A stretch of DNA of 64,000 nucleotides from NCBI GenBank assembly GCA_002239025.1, contig MPNM01000001.1, positions 321,026 to 385,025 on the forward strand. The letters are read 5' to 3'. Under the pieces are notes generated by a model. That model made no database searches. It saw only the letters and a list, made by a program, of their open reading frames with translations, and was not told the DNA's origin. The DNA is from Chloroflexi bacterium bin125 (GTDB taxonomy: Bacteria > Chloroflexota > Dehalococcoidia > Bin125). This document shows, one piece after another, positions 60,305 through 64,000 of this stretch. A program made the position numbers and the translations under genes. Position 1 is the stretch's first letter; each line of letters starts with the position of its first letter.

Positions 60305-61129
60305 TCAGCCTACGCGGTGGGTCGTTTGCACTCGGATCGCGACGTTACCGGTTGAGCCGACATCCATGGGGAACGCGTCGAGTTTCCAGTAGAGACGGGT
60401 CAGCTCGTCGGCCATCCGACTCCCATCAACCTCGGCAATGCTCGCCCGCCCTCGGAGTTCCGTGTAACGGTACGGGTCCACTTCGTCGTGGATGCTGACG
60501 GCAACAGCGGGATTATTGCGCAGGTGCCTGGTCTTCAGCGTCTGATCGCTGGTCCAGAACTCGATGTCATTCTCGCCGCCGCCTTCAGGTCGTCGGTGCC
60601 AGACGACCGACGATCGCGGCTGACCGGTCGAACTGACTGTGGCTACGTGCGCAAAGTGGGGTGGGCTGAGCAAGTCGGATCCAGCCGCAGGAGGGTCCAC
60701 GGACGGCGGCTGTTCGCCGTCGTTGGGCAGGGTCACTCGTTCGATCTCGACGCTGACCAGCCAGCCGGCTGGGTCATCGCCCTTGTAGGGATAGTCCGTA
60801 CCGAGGTACTGGTTGGAGATGGCGTCAAGCTCATCCCACGAGGTGCGCGGCGCGAGCGACGCCGTGCCGACGATTTCGAGCATCCGGTAGGGCTGATCGG
60901 CGCCATGGATCGAGAGCGCGACGCGCGGCTCACGTTGCATGTTGAGTGTCTTGCGATAGCGCAGACCGGTGACGAAGAAGATCGACTCCACATCCCCGTT
61001 GGCGTTGACTCGCTCGGGGCGAATCCAGATCGGTGAGGACTGGGGCGAGCCGTCGCGGTTGACGGTGACCAGGTGCGCAAAGTGGGGCGCGCCGACGAGG
61101 TCGGCATGCTCGGCCGGGACGGATGCCAT
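60305..61129 (-). CDS. Double-domain PPOX/F420-type flavin-fold protein, copy 2
   Basis: 274 residues from ATG 61129, AAGGA eight bases upstream; the longer frame upstream is unconserved. Halves: FAHLVTVNRDGSPQSSPIWI with REPRVALSIHG, and FAHVATVSSTGQPRSSVVWH with NPAVAVSIHDEVDPYRYTEL. It resembles copy 1 along its whole length, so the two-domain form was duplicated as a unit. Same operon as a TPP enzyme and a small monooxygenase-like protein. Confidence 0.85.
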   Translation of the reverse strand: MASVPAEHADLVGAPHFAHLVTVNRDGSPQSSPIWIRPERVNANGDVESIFFVTGLRYRKTLNMQREPRVALSIHGADQPYRMLEIVGTASLAPRTSWDELDAISNQYLGTDYPYKGDDPAGWLVSVEIERVTLPNDGEQPPSVDPPAAGSDLLSPPHFAHVATVSSTGQPRSSVVWHRRPEGGGENDIEFWTSDQTLKTRHLRNNPAVAVSIHDEVDPYRYTELRGRASIAEVDGSRMADELTRLYWKLDAFPMDVGSTGNVAIRVQTTHRVG

Positions 61130-61149
61130 GGGAGATTCCTTTGCAAATG

Positions 61150-61179
61150 ACAGAGGCGGGGGTCTAACCCCGCCTCTGT
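61150..61179. terminator. Perfect 12-bp hairpin between the TPP enzyme and PPOX copy 2
   Basis: ACAGAGGCGGGG with CCCCGCCTCTGT around a 6-base loop. It lacks a strong T tract on the minus strand. It could end transcription after the TPP enzyme gene or stabilise the mRNA end while letting some transcription through. Confidence 0.55.
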
Positions 61180-61208
61180 AAGTGTTTCCAGGCGGAAGCG
61201 CTGCCGAA

Positions 61209-62852
61209 CTAGCGGCTGAGCGTCGCTGAGTAGCCACCGAAGCGGGCCTGACCCGGCATCGCGTGCTGCTCGACCTCGACATTGACGACGGCCGGAAGGC
61301 CGGATTCCATCGCCCGCTCGATTGCTGGGCCGATGTCCTCGGGCTTGGTCACGTGTTCACCGTGTCCGCCGAGGGCGATAGCGACGTCCTCGTAACGCTG
61401 GCCGTAGCCGAGGGTGCGGCCTGGCGTGTCGTTGGTGCCAGCGGTCCAGCCGGCGTTGTTTGAGATCACGATCGTGGCGGGCAAATTGTGCCGGACCATC
61501 GTGTCAATCTCCTGGACGTTCATCAGGAACGAACCATCGCCGACAAAGCCAATCACCTGGCGCTCAGGAGCGGCGGCCTTGGCCCCCAGCACGAACGGCA
61601 GTCCAACGCCCATGCAGCCGTTGGGACCCGGGTTGAGCCGGCCGCCTTCGGCAAACGAAGGAATGTACTGACGTGCAAATGCCAGCGTGGCGTTTCCGTC
61701 AACGCAGACGACCGCGTCGCGGTCCATGCGCTGCACGACCTCATCAGCGAGGCGCAGCGGGTGGATTGGCACGTCCGAAGATTGGGCCTGCTCGAGCGAT
61801 TGCTGGCGGCGGTTGTCGTCTGATTCGCGTAGCTCGGCAATCCAGTCGGTCGGCGGCGCAAGGTTGGCTTCCTTCGCGGCGGCGGTCAGTGCCACCAGCG
61901 CGCGCTTGGCGTCGGCGACCATACCGACGGTCGCTTCCTTGTTGTGGCCGATTTCGGTCGGGTCGGTGTCGACATGGATCACCTTGAGGTCGGGCGACCA
62001 GCGCGGCGGCAGGCCGGATCCGACGACGAAGTTGAGACGCGTCCCGACGACCAGCGCCACATCGGCGTCACGGAAGGCCTTCGAGCGAGCCGCGATGAAG
62101 CAGAGGTCGTGGTCCTCGGGGACCACACCACGGCCCTGCGGCGTCGTGTAGAAGGGAATCTGTGCGGTTTCGACGAACTCACGGAGTTCTGCCGACGCGT
62201 CCGACCAGAAGATGCCGGTGCCGGTCAGAACGATCGGTCGCTCGGCGTTGGCCAGCAGCTCGATTGCTTCCTTGACCTGGTCAGGGTCGGCGCCAGGGCG
62301 TGAACGCGCCGCGCCGGCGTCAGGGAACCAGACGGTTTCGTCATCGGACTGCTGGTAGAGCGTGTCGCCGGGCAGGTCGAGGTAGGTTGGCCCGGGCTTG
62401 GGTCCCTGGGACTCGCGGTAGGCGAGATTGAAGAACTCGGGCATCCGGGCCGAGTGTGTGACCCGGCTGGCCCAGCGGGTGACTGGAACTGCCATCGCGA
62501 GCTGGTCGTACTCCTGGAAGTCGTCGCGCTCAAACGACGAGAACGCGGCGGCCCCACCGAGGGCAACCATCGGCACGCCGTCGAGATACGCATTGGCGAC
62601 GCCAGTCAACAAGTTAGTAGTCGCCGGGCCGGAGGCGGCCATGCAGACGCCCGGCAGGCGCTTGACGCGCGCGTAGCCATGAGCGGCCATGGCGGCGCCC
62701 TGTTCGTGTCGACAGTCGATCGTACGGATGCCGTGCTCCGCGGCAAATCCGGCGGCTTCGATAATCGGTCCGCCCATGATGTAGAAGAGGTCTTCAACCC
62801 CCTCGTTCACCATCTGTCGGGCGAGAAGCTCAGAACCCATCTGGTCTGGCAT
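61209..62852 (-). CDS. Thiamine-diphosphate-dependent enzyme (acetolactate synthase/oxalyl-CoA decarboxylase-like)
   Basis: 547 residues in the three-domain TPP order. The N-terminal Glu that activates TPP is in CRHEQGAAMAAHGYAR (E50). The middle domain has VVGTRLNFVVG. The Mg/TPP motif is GDGSFLMNVQEIDTMVRHN starting at 438 and closing with VISNNAGW. Conserved FAD-site residues of true acetolactate synthases are not obvious, and no regulatory small subunit is adjacent, so a decarboxylase or carboligase role is as likely as amino-acid synthesis. AAAGGA precedes ATG 62852. Confidence 0.88.
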   Translation of the reverse strand: MPDQMGSELLARQMVNEGVEDLFYIMGGPIIEAAGFAAEHGIRTIDCRHEQGAAMAAHGYARVKRLPGVCMAASGPATTNLLTGVANAYLDGVPMVALGGAAAFSSFERDDFQEYDQLAMAVPVTRWASRVTHSARMPEFFNLAYRESQGPKPGPTYLDLPGDTLYQQSDDETVWFPDAGAARSRPGADPDQVKEAIELLANAERPIVLTGTGIFWSDASAELREFVETAQIPFYTTPQGRGVVPEDHDLCFIAARSKAFRDADVALVVGTRLNFVVGSGLPPRWSPDLKVIHVDTDPTEIGHNKEATVGMVADAKRALVALTAAAKEANLAPPTDWIAELRESDDNRRQQSLEQAQSSDVPIHPLRLADEVVQRMDRDAVVCVDGNATLAFARQYIPSFAEGGRLNPGPNGCMGVGLPFVLGAKAAAPERQVIGFVGDGSFLMNVQEIDTMVRHNLPATIVISNNAGWTAGTNDTPGRTLGYGQRYEDVAIALGGHGEHVTKPEDIGPAIERAMESGLPAVVNVEVEQHAMPGQARFGGYSATLSR

Positions 62853-62873
62853 GTTGTTGTCCTTTTCTAACGT

Positions 62874-62913
62874 TCCCGCTTCCCGTTGCGGGAGCTGTCG
62901 AAGGCTGAGGCGG
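62874..62913. repeat. CCCGTTGCGGGAGCTGTCG-type palindromic repeat
   Basis: CGCTTCCCGTTGCGGGAGCT then GTCGAAGGCTGAGGCGG, a relative of the repeat at 33062. It lies in the gap between the monooxygenase-like and TPP enzyme genes. Confidence 0.5.
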
Positions 62914-62947
62914 TCCTCTGCCTGGCGCTTCTGTACCGCAGGTCTGC

Positions 62948-63238
62948 TTAGTCAGCGACGTCGTAACGGTGCAGTACGGGGCGGCCGGTCGTAAACTCAC
63001 GGATTCCGGCCATGCCTGCCATTGCTTCGGATGTGCCGTGCGCCGTGAGGTCTTCCTCGGTCGCCCAGTTCTCGAAGAGCAGGTAGCGAGTGTCGTCCTC
63101 GACCGAACGGAAGAGGTCGTAGTTGTTGCAGCCTGAGTCCTCTGCCTTGACCTTGGCCGTCGCACCGGCCATGAAGGCTTCAAACGCGTCGCTCTGGCCC
63201 TCGCCAATGTTGAATTCCACTGTCAAACCGATTGCCAT
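62948..63238 (-). CDS. Antibiotic-biosynthesis/quinol-monooxygenase-like (ABM) protein
   Basis: 96 residues from ATG 63238, GGAG seven bases upstream; four extra residues are possible. A ferredoxin-like alpha+beta ABM fold: MAIGLTVEFNIGEGQSDAFE, CNNYDLFRSVEDDTRYLLFE and NWATEEDLTAHGTSEAM. Relatives (YgiN, ActVA-Orf6) oxidise quinols or aromatics without a cofactor, as dimers. First gene of the run leading into the TPP enzyme and the PPOX pair. Confidence 0.85.
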   Translation of the reverse strand: MAIGLTVEFNIGEGQSDAFEAFMAGATAKVKAEDSGCNNYDLFRSVEDDTRYLLFENWATEEDLTAHGTSEAMAGMAGIREFTTGRPVLHRYDVAD

Positions 63239-63349
63239 ATTCAGCTCCATTCAGTTGCGCGTGAGACACGGCACACGCCGCGTCCTGTGTGGACGTGTTC
63301 GCGCCAAATGATAGCGCTCGCCTCTTCTGGAGCTTGTCGGGACACGCCG

Positions 63350-63355
63350 TAGACT
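63350..63355 (+). promoter_or_regulatory. Candidate -10 box of a leaderless promoter (SDR gene)
   Basis: TAGACT, six bases before ATG 63362, no Shine-Dalgarno. Confidence 0.4.
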
Positions 63356-63361
63356 GCCGTC

Positions 63362-64000
63362 ATGCTTGAATCGCTGCGTATGGACGGTCGGCGAGTCATT
63401 GTGACCGGAGCCGGCCGAGGTCTGGGCCGGCAGATGGCGCTGCATCTCGCCGATGCCGGCGCCGACATCGTTTGCGCCGCGCGGACCGAGTCTCAGATCG
63501 CCGCGGTGGCATGGGAAATCGAGGCCAAGGGTCGTCGCGCGCTGGTGATTCCAACTGACGTGGCAGACTCCTCGCAAGTCGATGCGTTGGTAGAGCGGAC
63601 GATTGCTGAGTGGGGTGGTTTCGAAGTGATGCTCGCCAACGCCGGCGCGAGCGGCCCGGCTTCGATGAAACATGTCACCGAAATCACCGACGAGGATTGG
63701 CGGGAGACGGTCGACATCAACTTCTCCAGCGTCTTCTACAGCGCTCGCGCAGCCGCCCGGCACTTCCTCGCCGAAGCCAAGCCAGGCAACATCATCACTG
63801 TGTCATCGGGGACTTCCCTGCGTGGTAGCGGGCCCATCTTCTTTGTCGATGGGGCGGCCAAGGCCGGTGTGATCAATATGACTCAGTCGCTCGCCATACA
63901 ACTGGCGAAAGACCAGATCCGCGCGAACTGCATTGTGCCGGGTTTCATTGCCCAGAAGACGCTTGAGGATGCAGACGAAATCGAGGTCGCGCGCAACCGT
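63362..64000 (+). CDS. Short-chain dehydrogenase/reductase family protein (3' end cut by window)
   Basis: 213 codons run to the window edge. VIVTGAGRGLGRQMALHLAD (13-32) is the TGxxxGxG NAD(P) site, LANAGAS the NAG motif, and NIITVSSGTS the serine strand. The catalytic Tyr of the YxxxK motif is replaced: the site reads DGAAK with Asp163 and Lys167. So this copy either lost oxidoreductase activity or uses another base. Otherwise full-length and ordinary up to ANCIVPGF. Substrate unknown. Diverges from the ABM-like gene. Confidence 0.88.
   Translation, partial: MLESLRMDGRRVIVTGAGRGLGRQMALHLADAGADIVCAARTESQIAAVAWEIEAKGRRALVIPTDVADSSQVDALVERTIAEWGGFEVMLANAGASGPASMKHVTEITDEDWRETVDINFSSVFYSARAAARHFLAEAKPGNIITVSSGTSLRGSGPIFFVDGAAKAGVINMTQSLAIQLAKDQIRANCIVPGFIAQKTLEDADEIEVARNR

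Noticed and set aside
1-64000. tRNA or rRNA genes and insertion sequences
   Set aside because: No cloverleaf-like stretch with a T-loop sequence, no rRNA signature and no transposase frame was seen in any gap.

Overview
This GC-rich 64 kb window is ordinary bacterial chromosome, about 88% coding, with no rRNA, tRNA, CRISPR array or insertion sequence that I can see. The gene content fits a Chloroflexota genome (SAR202/Dehalococcoidia- or Thermomicrobia-like), although an actinobacterial-type lineage cannot be excluded from one window. The pointers are F420 biochemistry (npdG, cofE, an LLM-type oxidoreductase and two double-domain F420/PPOX proteins), the three-enzyme squalene route for hopanoids (hpnC, hpnD, hpnE) plus squalene-hopene cyclase, an HspR-type heat-shock operon, many flavin/CoA/esterase catabolic genes, and several genes that look leaderless. 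The taxonomic placement is inference.

Layout. 0-8.4 kb: a cut SirB1-like gene, a GltD-type flavoprotein, a cupin, a PPC-domain lipoprotein, a four-cluster ferredoxin, and an NMT1-type ABC importer operon with an unexplained small gene inside it. 8.4-14.7 kb: the F420 operon npdG-cofE coupled to two START-like (SRPBCC) genes, an alpha/beta hydrolase with a small membrane protein, an NCS2 nucleobase permease fused to a decayed GHKL ATPase domain, and a stand-alone GGQ release-factor-like protein. 14.7-22.4 kb: a minus-strand hopanoid cluster (prenyl synthase, shc, GNAT-zinc ribbon, dodecin, hpnC, hpnD, hpnE, RidA-like). 22.5-29 kb: a beta-propeller protein, cobalamin adenosyltransferase, macrodomain protein, cyclase-family hydrolase and two tandem serine hydrolases, one broken by an in-frame TAA.

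29-39 kb: two type-B carboxylesterases flanking a DM13 membrane protein, a family III CoA-transferase, a CRTAC1/UnbV lipoprotein, an LLM oxidoreductase with a DinB-like protein, and an enoyl-CoA hydratase. 39-46 kb: dnaJ-hspR-clpC operon divergent from hsp20 across a palindromic control region, a 2H-phosphoesterase-like protein, a cytidylate-kinase-like protein, and a RimI-like acetyltransferase with an internal 21-bp triplication. 46-54 kb: a heterodimeric ABC exporter, an operon of a membrane protein, yqeK and ruvB, and an acyl-CoA dehydrogenase. 54-64 kb: a large N-acetylmuramoyl-L-alanine amidase, five consecutive VOC-family genes, an operon of a quinol-monooxygenase-like protein, a TPP enzyme and two double-domain PPOX proteins, and a cut SDR gene with an unusual active site.

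Two genome-scale patterns cut across the genes. A family of about 98-122 bp inverted-repeat elements (plus solo arms) sits mainly between convergent genes, and a second family of CCCTC/GAGGG-type palindromes occupies other gaps. At least seven genes lack a Shine-Dalgarno sequence and carry TANNNT exactly 6 or 7 bases before the start codon, which is the geometry of leaderless transcripts. The strongest candidates for something undescribed are the permease-ATPase fusion, the npdG-cofE-SRPBCC-SRPBCC operon, and the hopanoid cluster with dodecin and a zinc-ribbon acetyltransferase inside it.
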